Of a stretch of 64,000 bases of DNA, positions 24,405 to 34,775 are shown piece after piece. The notes under the pieces were generated by a model that did not search any database, was not told where the DNA came from, and was given only the letters and a program-made list of their open reading frames with translations. The stretch's first letter is position 1, and the number at the start of each line of letters is the position of its first letter. Made by a program: the position numbers and the translations under genes. The DNA is from Microbacterium sp. Root53 (GTDB lineage Bacteria; Actinomycetota; Actinomycetes; Actinomycetales; Microbacteriaceae): positions 223,431 through 287,430 of the forward strand of contig NZ_LMFR01000024.1 of NCBI RefSeq assembly GCF_001426925.1, in the 5' to 3' direction.

Positions 24405-25382
24405 ATGACGCACTCGGGCAACCCCTTCGGACAGGTGCTCGTCGCGCTCGTCACTCCGATGACGGCCGACGGCGAGGTCGACTGGCCCGCCGTCGAGAAG
24501 CACATCGACGACGTGATCGTGTCGGGCGCCGACGGGATCGTCGTCACCGGCACGACGGGCGAGACCTCGACGCTCACGGACCCCGAGAAGATCCGCCTCG
24601 TGGAGGTCGGCAAGGACGTCGCCGCGGGCCGCGCCAAGATCATCACGGGCGGCGGCTCGAACGAGACCGCGCACGCGATCGAGCTCTACCAGAAGAGCGA
24701 GAAGGCCGGCGCCGACGGCATCATGATCGTCACGCCGTACTACAACAAGCCCACCCAGGCGGGCATCCTGACGCACTTCCGGCTGGTCGCGGATGCGACG
24801 GATCTGCCGGTCATCCTGTACGACATCCCGGGCCGCACCGGCGTGCCGATCAAGTACGAGACCATGCTGCGCCTCGCGAAGCACCCGAACATCCTCGCGG
24901 TGAAGGACGCCAAGGGCGACTTCAGCGAGGTCAGCCGCGTGCTCAACCAGACCGACCTGATGTACTTCTCGGGCGACGACGCCAACGTGCTGCCGCACCT
25001 CGCGATCGGCGCCACGGGCCTGATCGGCGTGACGGCCAACATCGCCGCCGCGCCGTACCGCGTGATCGTCGACGCGGTGAACCGCGGCGACCTGGCCGCG
25101 GCCACCGAGCAGCACAAGAAGCTCGAGCCGCTCGTCCGCGCCGTTATGACGCACGTCCCGGGCACGGTCTCGACGAAGTACATCCTGCACGGCCTCGGCC
25201 GCATCTCCAGCCCGCGCGTGCGCCTGCCGCTCGTGGGCCCGGAGGAGTGGGAGGCCGCCATCATCGAGGACGAGCTCGCCCTCGTGAAGGACGTCGACGG
25301 CGTCGACTTCTCCAACTTCCGCCCCGACCGCAACGCGGCCGCCGGCGGCGCCCTGCCCAAGGTGCCGGGCACCACGCGCTGA
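24405..25382 (+). CDS. dapA: 4-hydroxy-tetrahydrodipicolinate synthase
   Basis: 325-residue Schiff-base aldolase condensing pyruvate with aspartate semialdehyde, the first committed step to diaminopimelate and lysine. The TIM barrel has the VTGTTGETSTLT pyruvate-binding loop, the YNKPTQAG segment with the catalytic Tyr, VILYDIPGRTG, and the Schiff-base lysine in ILAVKDAKGD (about residue 167). It is ~25 residues longer than E. coli DapA at the C-terminus, as usual in actinobacteria, with a poorly conserved Ala/Gly tail. rnj follows after 118 bases, an arrangement common in actinobacteria. Confidence 0.97.
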   Translation: MTHSGNPFGQVLVALVTPMTADGEVDWPAVEKHIDDVIVSGADGIVVTGTTGETSTLTDPEKIRLVEVGKDVAAGRAKIITGGGSNETAHAIELYQKSEKAGADGIMIVTPYYNKPTQAGILTHFRLVADATDLPVILYDIPGRTGVPIKYETMLRLAKHPNILAVKDAKGDFSEVSRVLNQTDLMYFSGDDANVLPHLAIGATGLIGVTANIAAAPYRVIVDAVNRGDLAAATEQHKKLEPLVRAVMTHVPGTVSTKYILHGLGRISSPRVRLPLVGPEEWEAAIIEDELALVKDVDGVDFSNFRPDRNAAAGGALPKVPGTTR

Positions 25383-25500
25383 CGCGCCCACGGATCTCCC
25401 GCGGCCGAGAAGGCCGCACAGCACAACACAACAACGAATCCGGATGCCCCGCGGGCGTCCGGAAGGGCCCGCGCGAGCGGCGCCCGCGAAAGGCGGACCC

Positions 25501-27177
25501 ATGTCCACTCCGGTCTACGATCCCCCCGCTGTCGCGCCCGGCACGCTGCGCGTGACCCCGCTCGGCGGCCTCGGCGAGGTCGGCCGCAACATGACCACGT
25601 ACGAGTTCGACGGCAAGATCCTGATCATCGACTGCGGCGTGCTGTTCCCCGAGGAGCACCAGCCCGGCGTCGACCTGATCCTGCCCGACTTCGAGCCCAT
25701 CAAGGGGCGCCTCGACGACATCGTCGGCGTGGTCCTCACGCACGGCCACGAGGACCACATCGGCGCCGTCCCGTACCTGCTCAAGCTGCGTCAGGACATT
25801 CCGCTGATCGGCTCGGCCCTCACGCTCGCGCTCGTCGAGGCCAAGCTCAAGGAGCACCGGATCAAGCCGCTCCTGACGGTGGTCAAGGAGGACGAGAGCT
25901 GGGACATCGGCCCGTTCGACCTGGAGTTCGTGGCGGTCAACCACTCGATCCCCGACGCGCTCGCGGTCGCGGTCCGCACGCCGGCCGGCCTCGTGCTCCA
26001 CACGGGCGACTTCAAGATGGACCAGCTGCCGCTGGACGGCCGGATCACCGACCTGCGCGCGTTCGCACGGCTCGGCGAGGAGGGCGTGGACCTGTTCCTG
26101 CCCGATTCGACCAACGCCGACGTGCCCGGCTTCACGCCCACCGAGCGCGCGATCGGCCCGGTCATCGACCAGGTGATCTCCAAGACCCCCGGCCGGGTGA
26201 TCGTGGCGAGCTTCTCGAGCCACGTGCACCGCGTGCAGCAGGTGCTGGACGCCGCAGCCGCCAACGGCCGCCGCGTCGCCCTGCTGGGGCGCAGCATGGT
26301 GCGCAACATGACGATCGCCGCCGAGCTCGGCTACCTGAAGGTGCCGGACGGCGTGCTGGTCGACTACAAGAAGGCCAAGGACATCCCGGACGACCAGATC
26401 GTCTACATGTCGACCGGGTCGCAGGGCGAGCCGATGGCCGTGCTGAGCCGCATGGCCAACCTCGACCACGCGATCGAGCCGGGCGAGGGCGACACCGTGA
26501 TCCTCGCCTCGAGCCAGATCCCGGGGAACGAGACGTCGATCTACCGCGTGATCGACGGGCTCACCAAGCTCGGCGCGAACGTCGTCCACAAGTCCAACGC
26601 GAAGGTCCACGTCTCGGGTCACGCGGCGGCGGGCGAGCTGCTCTACTGCTACAACATCCTCAAGCCCAAGAACGTGCTCCCGGTGCACGGCGAGTACCGG
26701 CACCTGATGGCGAACGCCAAGCTCGCGCAGGACACGGGCATCCCGGAGGAGCGCACCATCATCGGCGAGAACGGCACGGTGGTCGACCTGAAGGACGGCG
26801 TCGCGCGCGTCGCCGGGCAGCTCGACCTCGGCTTCGTCTACGTCGACGGATCGACCGTGGGGGAGATCACGGACGCGGACCTCAAGGACCGCCGCACGCT
26901 CGGCGAGGAGGGCTTCGTCTCGGTCATCGTCGTGGTCGACGCCGCGACCGGCCGGATCATCACGGGCCCCGAGATCCACGCGCGGGGCATCGCCGAGGAC
27001 GACGCGGTGTTCGAGGCCGTCAAGCCGAAGATCGCCAAGGCGCTCGAGGAGGCAGCGGCGTCGGGGGTGCGCGACAACCACGCCCTGTCGCAGACCGTGC
27101 GCCGCACGATCGGCCGCTGGGTGAACCAGTCGCTGCGCCGCCGGCCTATGATCGTCCCCCTCGTCATCGAGGCCTGA
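25501..27177 (+). CDS. rnj: Ribonuclease J
   Basis: 558-residue metallo-beta-lactamase/beta-CASP ribonuclease with endonuclease and 5'-exonuclease activity in RNA decay and rRNA maturation. The metal motif is HGHEDH at residues 81-86; further ligands lie around LHTGDFKMD and the beta-CASP region (SSHVHRVQQVLDAA). The SGHAAAGEL...PVHGEYRHL end holds the last His ligands, and a C-terminal dimerisation domain follows. The ATG at 25501 follows an AAAGGCGG site. The 118-base leader contains a GGATGCCC...GGGCGTCC hairpin (25440-25459) that might be a self-processing site; this is speculative. Confidence 0.96.
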   Translation: MSTPVYDPPAVAPGTLRVTPLGGLGEVGRNMTTYEFDGKILIIDCGVLFPEEHQPGVDLILPDFEPIKGRLDDIVGVVLTHGHEDHIGAVPYLLKLRQDIPLIGSALTLALVEAKLKEHRIKPLLTVVKEDESWDIGPFDLEFVAVNHSIPDALAVAVRTPAGLVLHTGDFKMDQLPLDGRITDLRAFARLGEEGVDLFLPDSTNADVPGFTPTERAIGPVIDQVISKTPGRVIVASFSSHVHRVQQVLDAAAANGRRVALLGRSMVRNMTIAAELGYLKVPDGVLVDYKKAKDIPDDQIVYMSTGSQGEPMAVLSRMANLDHAIEPGEGDTVILASSQIPGNETSIYRVIDGLTKLGANVVHKSNAKVHVSGHAAAGELLYCYNILKPKNVLPVHGEYRHLMANAKLAQDTGIPEERTIIGENGTVVDLKDGVARVAGQLDLGFVYVDGSTVGEITDADLKDRRTLGEEGFVSVIVVVDAATGRIITGPEIHARGIAEDDAVFEAVKPKIAKALEEAAASGVRDNHALSQTVRRTIGRWVNQSLRRRPMIVPLVIEA

Positions 27178-27187
27178 GCCGCGCAGG

Positions 27188-28018
27188 ATGACCGCTCGGT
27201 CGCTCGCGGAGGTCGCCCCCGGCGTGTTCGTCGCCGAGTCGGAGATCTGGGCGTCGAACACCGCGGTGGTGGTCGACCGCTCCGGATCGGCCCTGATCGT
27301 CGACCCCGGGATCACGACGGCCGAGCTCGACGGGCTCGTCGCGGCGATCCGCGCGCGCGGCTGGCGGGTCGCGGCGGGCGCGGCGACGCACCCGCACTGG
27401 GACCACGTGCTGTGGCACCCGGACCTGGGCGAGGTGCCCCGGTTCGCGACCGCGCGCGCCGTCGCGGTGATGGCGGGCGACCGCGGGCGCTCGTGGGCCG
27501 AGGCCGCCCAGGCCGCGCCCGGGCTCGAGGAGGAGCTGTTCGGCGTGCTCGCGGCGCTGCCGGACGAGGCGGACGAGCTTCCGCCGCCTGCGCCGTCGGG
27601 GATCGCGGTGCTGCGGCACGACGCCCACGTCCCCGGCCACCTCGCCCTCGCGGTGGGGGAGGCCCTGCTGGTCGGCGACATGCTCTCGCAGCGCGAGGTC
27701 CCGCTGCTCGACGTCGGCCATGCCGGCGAGGACCGCGAGCCGCCGTCCGATCCGGTCGGCGACTACCGCGCGGCGCTCGATCTGCTCGAATCCTCGGCCG
27801 CGCGGCGCGGCACGCGGGTGATCGTCCCCGGCCACGGGCCGGTCACGCGGGGCTCCGAGGCGATCGCCGTGCTGTTCGCCCGCGATCGCGCCTATCTCGA
27901 CGCGCTCGAGCGCGAGGCCGCGGGCGGGGAGCCCACCACCGACGCGCGGCTGGCGGACGAGTGGGTCGCGCAGCAGCACGCCGCCCACGTGGCGCGCCTG
28001 CGGGCCCTCGCCGGCTGA
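27188..28018 (+). CDS. MBL-fold metallo-hydrolase
   Basis: 276-residue metallo-beta-lactamase-fold hydrolase. The zinc motif is His68-x-His70-x-Asp72-His73 (THPHWDH). The later ligands are His in VPGHLALAV, Asp in VGDMLSQREV and His in VPGHGPVTRG. Substrates of this generic group include thioesters, glyoxalase-II-type products and lactones, and no subgroup could be assigned. It starts ten bases after rnj stops, so it is probably the second gene of an rnj operon. The C-terminal ~60 residues are helical. Confidence 0.87.
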   Translation: MTARSLAEVAPGVFVAESEIWASNTAVVVDRSGSALIVDPGITTAELDGLVAAIRARGWRVAAGAATHPHWDHVLWHPDLGEVPRFATARAVAVMAGDRGRSWAEAAQAAPGLEEELFGVLAALPDEADELPPPAPSGIAVLRHDAHVPGHLALAVGEALLVGDMLSQREVPLLDVGHAGEDREPPSDPVGDYRAALDLLESSAARRGTRVIVPGHGPVTRGSEAIAVLFARDRAYLDALEREAAGGEPTTDARLADEWVAQQHAAHVARLRALAG

Positions 28019-28084
28019 GCCGCCCAGCCCCGCGGATCCGCGGCATCCACGGCGTCGCTCCCGCGGGATGTCGGCCCCCGCGCG

Positions 28085-28090
28085 TACCGT
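28085..28090 (+). promoter_or_regulatory. -10 hexamer of ftsK, leaderless start
   Basis: TACCGT ends six bases before the ftsK ATG. The GGAGG in between is only one base from ATG, too close for a Shine-Dalgarno. Confidence 0.45.
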
Positions 28091-28096
28091 GGAGGC

Positions 28097-30859
28097 ATGC
28101 CACGCACGCCCGCCGCGTCCAAGACCTCCGGCAGCAGGAGCCGGGCGGCCTCGAAGAACGAGGCCGCGAACGGCTCGCGCGCGCGCAAGAAGCCGGATCC
28201 GGCCCCCAAGCCCTACTTCGAGGCCTCCGACCGGCCTCCGGTGGCCGTGCGCGCCTGGAACGGCCTCGGTCACGCGGTCGGCGGCCTGTTCCGGGCGTTC
28301 GGCCTCGAGGCGCTCGAGAAGGATCAGCGCCGCGACGGATTCCCGCTGCTGGTCGTGCTCCTCGCGGTGGCGGGCGCCGTCACCGAGTGGTTCTTCATCG
28401 GCAACGAGGTCGCCGCGAACATCAGCGCCTACACCTTCGGCGGGCTGATCGGCCGCACGGCGTTCGTCTTCCCGGTCGCCCTGCTGCTGCTGGCCGGCTG
28501 GCTGTTCCGGCACCCGTCGTCCGTGCACGACAACGGCCGGATCGGCATCGGCTTCGCGCTCCTCACGCTCACGGTCGCCGGCTTCTGCCACGTCGCCGGC
28601 GAGCGCCCGCAGCCCTCGCTCGGGATGCCCGCCCTCAGCCAGGCGGGCGGGCTGTTCGGGTGGATGGTCGGGGAGCCGCTCGCGCTGCTGCTCACCGACA
28701 TCGGCGCGTACGTCGCGCTGTCGCTGCTCGCCGCGCTCAGCGTCCTGATCATCACCAAGACGCCGCCGAACCGCATCGGCCAGCGCCTGGGTGACCTGTA
28801 CGCCTGGATGTTCGGCGCCGAGCGCCCCGAGCCCGGCGACAAGGCCGACCCGGCGGCCACCGCCGCGACCGAGGTGCTGCCGCAGGACGACGCCGAGGCC
28901 GCGCTGCCGTGGTGGCGCCGCAACAAGTCCGGCCGCGAGGAGGACCCGGATGTCGTCGACTCGCCCCAGGACCTGACGGAGCTGCTGACCGAGCAGCGCG
29001 ACGGCGGCTACGACAAGGCGATCGTCGTCGCGGATCCCGAGCCCGAGCCCGACTCGGCCACCGCCGTGCTCAGCTCGCTCAGCGGCCTGACCGGCGGTCT
29101 CGCCGAGCGCGGCTCGACCGGGCTCGTGGGCGACGGCGACGACTCCGACACGGGCGAGCTGCCGGGCCTGATCGGCTTCGGAACGGACGGCCCGGGCGCG
29201 CGCGGCCCGCAGCCGCCGGCCGCGCCGTACGTGCTGCCCTCGCCCGCGTCGCTGTCGGCGGGCCCGCCGTCCGTGGCGCGCAGCGAGGCCAACGACCGCG
29301 TCGTCGAGCAGCTCACGCGCGTGCTCGCCGAGTTCAAGGTCGAGGCGAAGGTCACGGGCTTCTCGCGCGGCCCGACCGTCACGCAGTACGAGATCGAGCT
29401 CGCGCCCGGCGTGCGCGTCGAGCGGATCACGCAGCTTCAGAGCAACATCTCGTACGCTGTCGCGTCGAACGACGTGCGCATCCTCGCGCCGATCCCCGGC
29501 AAGAGCGCGATCGGCATCGAGATCCCCAACACGGACCGCGAGACGGTCGCACTCGGCGACGTGCTGCGCTCGGCCGCCGCGCAGAAGTCGAGCCACCCGC
29601 TCACGGTCGGCGTGGGCAAGGACGTGGGCGGCGGCTTCGTCGTCGCGAACCTCGCCAAGATGCCGCACCTGCTCGTGGCCGGCTCGACCGGCTCCGGGAA
29701 GTCGAGCTTCATCAACTCGATGATCACGAGCATCCTCATGCGGGCGAAGCCCAGCGAGGTGCGCATGGTGCTCGTCGACCCCAAGCGCGTGGAGCTCACG
29801 AACTACGCGGGCGTTCCGCACCTCATCACGCCCATCATCACGAACCCCAAGAAGGCGGCCGAGGCGCTGCAGTGGGTCGTGAAGGAGATGGACATGCGGT
29901 ACGACGACCTCGCGTCGTTCGGCTTCCGCCACGTCGACGACTTCAACGCGGCCCTCGCCCGCGGCGAGGTGGAGGTGCCGGCGGGCAGCGAGCGCGTGCT
30001 CAAGCCTTACCCCTACCTGCTGGTCGTGGTCGACGAGCTCGCGGACCTGATGATGGTCGCGCCGCGCGACGTCGAGGACTCGATCGTCCGCATCACCCAG
30101 CTCGCGCGCGCGGCCGGCATCCACCTCGTGCTCGCCACGCAGCGCCCGTCGGTGAACGTCGTGACGGGCCTGATCAAGGCCAATGTGCCGTCGCGCCTGG
30201 CGTTCGCCGTGACGAGCGTGACCGACAGCCGCGTCATCCTCGACGAGGGCGGCGCCGACAAGCTGATCGGCCAGGGTGACGCGCTGTTCTCGCCCATGGG
30301 CTCCTCGAAGGCGATCCGCGTGCAGGGCGCGTGGGTCACCGAGGAGGAGATCGACCGCGTCGTCAAGCACGTCACGGGCCAGGCCCGGCCCGAGTACCGC
30401 GCGGATGTCGCGGAGGCCATCGAGTCCAAGAAGAAGGAGATCGACGAGGACATCGGCGACGACCTCGAGGTGCTCCTCGCCGCGGCCGAGCTGGTCGTCA
30501 CGAGCCAGTTCGGGTCGACCTCGATGCTGCAGCGCAAGCTGCGCGTGGGCTTCGCGAAGGCGGGGCGCCTCATGGACCTGCTCGAATCCCGCGAGATCGT
30601 CGGGCCCTCCGAGGGCTCCAAGGCGCGTGACGTGCTGGTGACGCCGGAGCAGCTCCCCGAGGTGCTGGCGCGCATCAAGGGCGAGGAGCCGCCCGCGCGG
30701 ACCGCACCGGCCGCCGCCGCGGCCGAGGCGCCGGCGACCGAGGACGGCTACGGCGACGACCGCTACGGCGAGGACCCGATCGAGGCGCAGTTCCAGGGAT
30801 ATCCGGTGGAGGACGACGAGGGCGACGAGGACGCCTGGCAGCTGACCGGGCGAGACTGA
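28097..30859 (+). CDS. ftsK: DNA translocase FtsK
   Basis: 920-residue septum-located DNA pump that clears chromosome termini during division. A basic N-terminal tail (1-~50) leads to about four transmembrane helices (about 80-220), an acidic linker (about 235-385), the alpha/beta RecA-like motor (Walker [10 protein letters not shown] at 529-537; Walker [14 protein letters not shown]) and the C-terminal gamma winged helix that reads KOPS sites (about 790-850, [21 protein letters not shown]). It is followed by pgsA within five bases. The ftsK-pgsA-cinA-clgR-recA order is standard in actinobacteria. Confidence 0.97.
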   Translation: MPRTPAASKTSGSRSRAASKNEAANGSRARKKPDPAPKPYFEASDRPPVAVRAWNGLGHAVGGLFRAFGLEALEKDQRRDGFPLLVVLLAVAGAVTEWFFIGNEVAANISAYTFGGLIGRTAFVFPVALLLLAGWLFRHPSSVHDNGRIGIGFALLTLTVAGFCHVAGERPQPSLGMPALSQAGGLFGWMVGEPLALLLTDIGAYVALSLLAALSVLIITKTPPNRIGQRLGDLYAWMFGAERPEPGDKADPAATAATEVLPQDDAEAALPWWRRNKSGREEDPDVVDSPQDLTELLTEQRDGGYDKAIVVADPEPEPDSATAVLSSLSGLTGGLAERGSTGLVGDGDDSDTGELPGLIGFGTDGPGARGPQPPAAPYVLPSPASLSAGPPSVARSEANDRVVEQLTRVLAEFKVEAKVTGFSRGPTVTQYEIELAPGVRVERITQLQSNISYAVASNDVRILAPIPGKSAIGIEIPNTDRETVALGDVLRSAAAQKSSHPLTVGVGKDVGGGFVVANLAKMPHLLVAGSTGSGKSSFINSMITSILMRAKPSEVRMVLVDPKRVELTNYAGVPHLITPIITNPKKAAEALQWVVKEMDMRYDDLASFGFRHVDDFNAALARGEVEVPAGSERVLKPYPYLLVVVDELADLMMVAPRDVEDSIVRITQLARAAGIHLVLATQRPSVNVVTGLIKANVPSRLAFAVTSVTDSRVILDEGGADKLIGQGDALFSPMGSSKAIRVQGAWVTEEEIDRVVKHVTGQARPEYRADVAEAIESKKKEIDEDIGDDLEVLLAAAELVVTSQFGSTSMLQRKLRVGFAKAGRLMDLLESREIVGPSEGSKARDVLVTPEQLPEVLARIKGEEPPARTAPAAAAAEAPATEDGYGDDRYGEDPIEAQFQGYPVEDDEGDEDAWQLTGRD

Positions 30860-30863
30860 TCCC

Positions 30864-31439
30864 ATGACGATCCCCCGGCAGCTGCCCAACGCGATCACGA
30901 GCGCGCGCATCCCGCTCGCGATCCTCTTCGTGATCCTGCTCGTGATGGGCGGGCGCCTCGGCGCCGACGACCTCGCGCTGCGCTGGATCGCCGCCGTCCT
31001 CTTCGTGGTCGGCATCTCGACGGACTGGGTGGACGGCTACCTCGCGCGCCGCCACGACATCGTGACCGACCTGGGCAAGCTCCTCGACCCGATCGCGGAC
31101 AAGCTCCTCACCGGCGCCGGCTTCATCGGGCTCGCGATCCTCGGCGAGGTGCCCTGGTGGATGGTGATCGTGATGCTGATCCGCGAGTGGGGGATCACGA
31201 TCCACCGCCTGGTCATCGCGAACGAGCACGTGGTCGCGGCCGCGTGGATGGGCAAGGTCAAGACCCTCGTGCAGGCCGTCGCCCTCTCGTGGGCGCTGCT
31301 CCCGATCTGGCTGCTGATCGGCGTCGAGCCGTTCAGCATCGTCACGCTGGTGCTGATGTGGCTCGCTGTCATCCTGACGATCGCGAGCGGGATCGACTAC
31401 GTGGTCGCGCAGGTGCGGGGAGCGCGGGCGGCGCGATGA
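30864..31439 (+). CDS. pgsA: CDP-diacylglycerol-glycerol-3-phosphate 3-phosphatidyltransferase
   Basis: 191-residue integral membrane enzyme of phosphatidylglycerol synthesis. The CDP-alcohol phosphotransferase signature D-G-x2-A-R-x8-G-x3-D-x3-D is complete in DGYLARRHDIVTDLGKLLDP (with the last Asp just after). Its start QLPNAITSARIPLAILFVI and the conserved VKTLVQ segment are typical of PgsA. About six transmembrane helices are visible. It begins five bases after ftsK and overlaps cinA by four bases (ATGA), so it sits inside one operon. Confidence 0.95.
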   Translation: MTIPRQLPNAITSARIPLAILFVILLVMGGRLGADDLALRWIAAVLFVVGISTDWVDGYLARRHDIVTDLGKLLDPIADKLLTGAGFIGLAILGEVPWWMVIVMLIREWGITIHRLVIANEHVVAAAWMGKVKTLVQAVALSWALLPIWLLIGVEPFSIVTLVLMWLAVILTIASGIDYVVAQVRGARAAR

Positions 31440-31915
31440 CCGTCGAGGCCGGCCTGCTCTCGCTGCTGCGCGAACGCGGCTGGTCGCTCGGGGTGGCCGA
31501 GTCGCTGACGGGCGGGCTCGTGGTGGCGTCGCTCGTGTCGGTCCCCGGCGCCTCGCTGACGCTGCGCGGGGGAGTGGTCGCGTACGACAGCGCGATCAAG
31601 ACCTCGCTGCTCGGCGTCGACGCCGGTCTTCTCCGCGCGCACGGCGCGGTGGATCCCGAGGTCGCGCGGCAGATGGCGGACGGCGTGCGGCACGCGCTCG
31701 CGGTGGGCGGCCGCGACGCCGACATGGGCATCTCGACGACCGGGATCGCGGGGCCGGACTCGCCCGACGGGCAGCCCGTGGGCACGGTCCACATCGGCGT
31801 CTCGATCCCGTCGGGCACGTTCGTGACCTCGCACGTGTTCGAGGGGGACCGCGCCGCCATCCGGGAGGCGGCGCGCGTGCGGGCCCTGGAGGACGCGTTC
31901 GACGCGCTGTCGTGA
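31436..31915 (+). CDS. cinA: CinA C-terminal domain protein (nicotinamide-nucleotide amidase-like)
   Basis: 159-residue stand-alone CinA_C domain, related to PncC, which deamidates NMN to NaMN. Family blocks are VAESLTGGLVVASLVSVPGAS, GGVVAYDSAIKTSLLGV, GVRHALA and STTGIAGPDSPDGQPVGTV. The N-terminal COG1058 domain of full CinA is absent, as in most actinobacterial homologues at this locus. The start overlaps pgsA by four bases. Position between pgsA and the ClgR-type regulator is conserved in the group. Amidase activity is inferred from family only. Confidence 0.9.
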   Translation: MTVEAGLLSLLRERGWSLGVAESLTGGLVVASLVSVPGASLTLRGGVVAYDSAIKTSLLGVDAGLLRAHGAVDPEVARQMADGVRHALAVGGRDADMGISTTGIAGPDSPDGQPVGTVHIGVSIPSGTFVTSHVFEGDRAAIREAARVRALEDAFDALS

Positions 31916-31979
31916 TGCTTTCGTGTGTTTCGATGACGTGAATCTTGGGGATTTCCCATCCCGCATTCAGTGCCCGGGA

Positions 31980-32011
31980 TTAGATTGGCCGCGACGGTGT
32001 TGTACTGTTAT
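31980..32011 (+). promoter_or_regulatory. Possible promoter of the clgR-like gene
   Basis: TTAGAT (31980-31985) and TACTGT (32003-32008), 17 bases apart, with the AT-richer TGTTGTACTGTTATG around the -10, mark the 131-base gap before the regulator gene. A GAGGAGGGGG ribosome-binding site follows at 32032-32041. I could not identify a convincing ClgR operator. Confidence 0.35.
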
Positions 32012-32046
32012 GCACCCGTCGGGAAAGCAGTGAGGAGGGGGCCGCG

Positions 32047-32355
32047 ATGATCCTGGTTCGTCAAGAGATCGGCGACGTGCTGCGAGACATGCGTCAGCAG
32101 AAGGGCCAGACCCTCCGTCAGGTCGCCAGCAGGGCGAGCGTCGCGCTCGGCTACCTCAGCGAGGTGGAGCGCGGGCAGAAGGAGGCGTCGAGCGAGATCC
32201 TCGCGTCGGTGGCTGAGGCCCTCGACGTTCCGATCTCGTCGATCATGCGCGAGGTGGGCGACCGCATCGCCGTGCTCGAGGGCGTGCAGCCGTTCCCGGA
32301 TGTCGTTCCGGACGACCTCGTCGCCGAGGTCGGCACCGAGCTGTCGCTGCGCTGA
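32047..32355 (+). CDS. clgR: XRE-family regulator, ClgR-type
   Basis: 102-residue helix-turn-helix protein. The HTH covers residues ~8-62 (GDVLRDMRQQKGQTLRQVAS, then RASVALGYLSEVERGQKEAS). The sequence ALGYLSEVERGQKEASSEIL is the hallmark of actinobacterial ClgR/PopR activators, which control clp protease genes and stress proteolysis. The location after ftsK-pgsA-cinA and before DUF3046-recA supports the assignment. A short C-terminal tail ends VGTELSLR; in some relatives the tail is a degradation signal. The gene has its own upstream gap and a strong ribosome-binding site. Confidence 0.87.
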   Translation: MILVRQEIGDVLRDMRQQKGQTLRQVASRASVALGYLSEVERGQKEASSEILASVAEALDVPISSIMREVGDRIAVLEGVQPFPDVVPDDLVAEVGTELSLR

Positions 32356-32362
32356 GCGCTCG

Positions 32363-32581
32363 ATGAGGCGCAGCGAGTTCCTGCGCGCGGTCGACGAGGA
32401 GTTCGGCGCGCGCGGCGCGTCGCTGCTCAGCGATCTCGTGCTGCCCGGCATCGGCCGGACGGCCGATCAGGCCTTGGACGACGGGGTGCCGCCGCGCGAG
32501 ATCTGGCTCGCGCTGTGCGCCGAGACCGACGTGCCCGCCAGCCGCCGCTACGGCGCGGGCCGGCTCGAGCCGCGGCGCTGA
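32363..32581 (+). CDS. DUF3046 protein
   Basis: 72-residue small protein, MRRSEFLRAVDEEFGARGAS... with the conserved VLPGIGRTADQALDDGVPPREIWLALCAETDVP. DUF3046 proteins are found almost only in actinobacteria, directly upstream of recA, as here. The function is unknown. The gene begins seven bases after the clgR-like stop and is likely co-transcribed with it. An SOS-box-like sequence begins 39 bases after its stop. Confidence 0.9.
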   Translation: MRRSEFLRAVDEEFGARGASLLSDLVLPGIGRTADQALDDGVPPREIWLALCAETDVPASRRYGAGRLEPRR

Positions 32582-32619
32582 GAGCGTTCGAAGAGCGGAT
32601 GCACGCCTTCGGCGTGTCC

Positions 32620-32635
32620 TCGAAGATCCGTTCGA
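32620..32635 (+). promoter_or_regulatory. SOS box (LexA site) upstream of recA
   Basis: TCGAAGATCCGTTCGA matches the actinobacterial LexA consensus TCGAAC-N4-GTTCGA at 11 of 12 fixed positions. A TAGTGT hexamer at 32644-32649 is a plausible -10, placing the box over the -35 region. Confidence 0.85.
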
Positions 32636-32832
32636 GATCGGCGTAGTGTCGTCCCCAGGTGGCACATGCCGCTCATCTGCTCCCCGGGACGGGGGCGCCG
32701 GACTCGATGTCGGTGGCCCTGCCTAGCGTGGCAGGTGGCACTTGAGCCACGCGCCTTGTCGCAGACCCCGCACGCCCGGGCGGGGCGCGACAGCCTACAG
32801 GCGACGGACACACGAGCACGAAGGAGCAGGTC
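32636..32832 (+). promoter_or_regulatory. Long recA leader
   Basis: The ~180-base untranslated region before recA contains a second possible -10 (TAGCGT at about 32724) and small hairpins such as GTGGC-ACTTGA-GCCAC (32735-32750). A GAAGGAGCAGG ribosome-binding site precedes the ATG. A second, damage-independent recA promoter is known in mycobacteria; whether one exists here is not shown. Confidence 0.35.
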
Positions 32833-33888
<1,056 letters not shown>

Positions 33889-33936
33889 TGTTTCGGCGTC
33901 GCTCAACAACCGTGTTTCGGCGTCGCTCAACAACCG
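33889..33936. repeat. Two perfect tandem 24-base repeats between recA and recX
   Basis: TGTTTCGGCGTCGCTCAACAACCG is repeated exactly at 33889-33912 and 33913-33936. In reverse it reads GTTGTTGAGCGACGCCGAAACA, a variant of the GTTGAGCG...CGAAAC family seen at 125-284 and 17778. Confidence 0.85.
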
Positions 33937-33945
33937 GGGTGAACC

Positions 33946-34710
33946 ATGGCGACTGACGGGGGCGAGGAGGAGCGCCTCGCCCCCGTCATCCCCCTCTTCG
34001 GGGGAGGCGCGGCGCCCGTCGAGCCCGCGGCTCCGGCCGGGGGCGGCGAGGCCGCCGCGGACGATCCGACGGGCGAGGGATGGCACACGACGTGGCGCGA
34101 CCTCGGCTCGCGGCCCGGCGACCGAAGGCCTGCGCCCGTGAAGCCGCTCGAGGTCAAGAAATCGGGCGGCGTGCGCTTCGTGGAGCTCCCGGAGGACGAG
34201 GAACCCGCCGAGCCGGATGCCGGCGCGCTGCGCGAGCAGGCCGAGGACCGGCTGATCAAGGCGCTGCGGCGCCGGTCGCTGTCGATCTCGGAGGCCCGCG
34301 CGAAGCTGCGCGAGAGCGAGCTCGACGTCGACGCGATCGACGAGATCGTCGATCGGCTCGTCCGGCTCGGTGCGCTCGACGACGCGGCCCTCGCGGATCA
34401 GCTGGTGTACGCAGGGGTGGAGCGCAAGAACCAGGGGCGCCGCGCGATCGCCCAGAGCCTCGCCGCGCGGGGCATCGATCGCGCCGTGATCGACCAGGCG
34501 CTGGCCGAGCTGCCCGACGACGACTTCGAGCGCGCCCTCGAGTACGCGCGCGGCAAGGCCCCCCAGCTGCTGCGCTACGACGACGACACGGCGCTGCGGC
34601 GCCTGGCCGGGCAGCTCGCCCGCCGCGGTTACGGCGGCCTGGCGATGTCGGCGGCGCGCGCCGCGCTGGATGAGGCCAGGCGTCCGCGCTCGTCGGTGCG
34701 GTTCGACTGA
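33946..34710 (+). CDS. recX: RecX regulatory protein
   Basis: 254-residue inhibitor of RecA filament growth. The conserved RecX helical repeats occupy about residues 95-250 (EDRLIKALRRRSLSISEARAKL; RLVRLGALDDAALADQLV; KNQGRRAIAQSLAARGI; LARRGYG). The first ~90 residues are an acidic, Pro/Gly-rich extension (MATDGGEEERLAPVIPLFGG) that is longer than in most bacteria but usual in Microbacteriaceae. Downstream of recA, it should be induced with it. A hairpin at 34721-34742 follows. Confidence 0.93.
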   Translation: MATDGGEEERLAPVIPLFGGGAAPVEPAAPAGGGEAAADDPTGEGWHTTWRDLGSRPGDRRPAPVKPLEVKKSGGVRFVELPEDEEPAEPDAGALREQAEDRLIKALRRRSLSISEARAKLRESELDVDAIDEIVDRLVRLGALDDAALADQLVYAGVERKNQGRRAIAQSLAARGIDRAVIDQALAELPDDDFERALEYARGKAPQLLRYDDDTALRRLAGQLARRGYGGLAMSAARAALDEARRPRSSVRFD

Positions 34711-34720
34711 GCACCGCCGC

Positions 34721-34742
34721 GGGCCCGTGCGCTCCCGGGCCC
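34721..34742 (+). terminator. Hairpin after recX
   Basis: GGGCCCG (34721-34727) pairs with CGGGCCC (34736-34742). It separates the recA-recX unit from miaB, which has its own TAGAAT -10 hexamer at 34761-34766. Confidence 0.45.
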
Positions 34743-34775
34743 CACCGGGGCAGCGAAACGTAGAATGAGCAGGCC

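Noticed and set aside
27164-31015. Very long open frame on the minus strand opposite the MBL hydrolase gene and ftsK
   Set aside because: The translation is Arg/Ala/Gly/Val-rich with no domain, and the plus strand encodes clear enzymes with intact motifs. In GC-rich DNA the opposite frames lack stops.
31916-32046. ClgR operator upstream of the clgR-like gene
   Set aside because: No match to the GTTCGC-type half-site pair described for actinobacterial ClgR could be seen in the gap.
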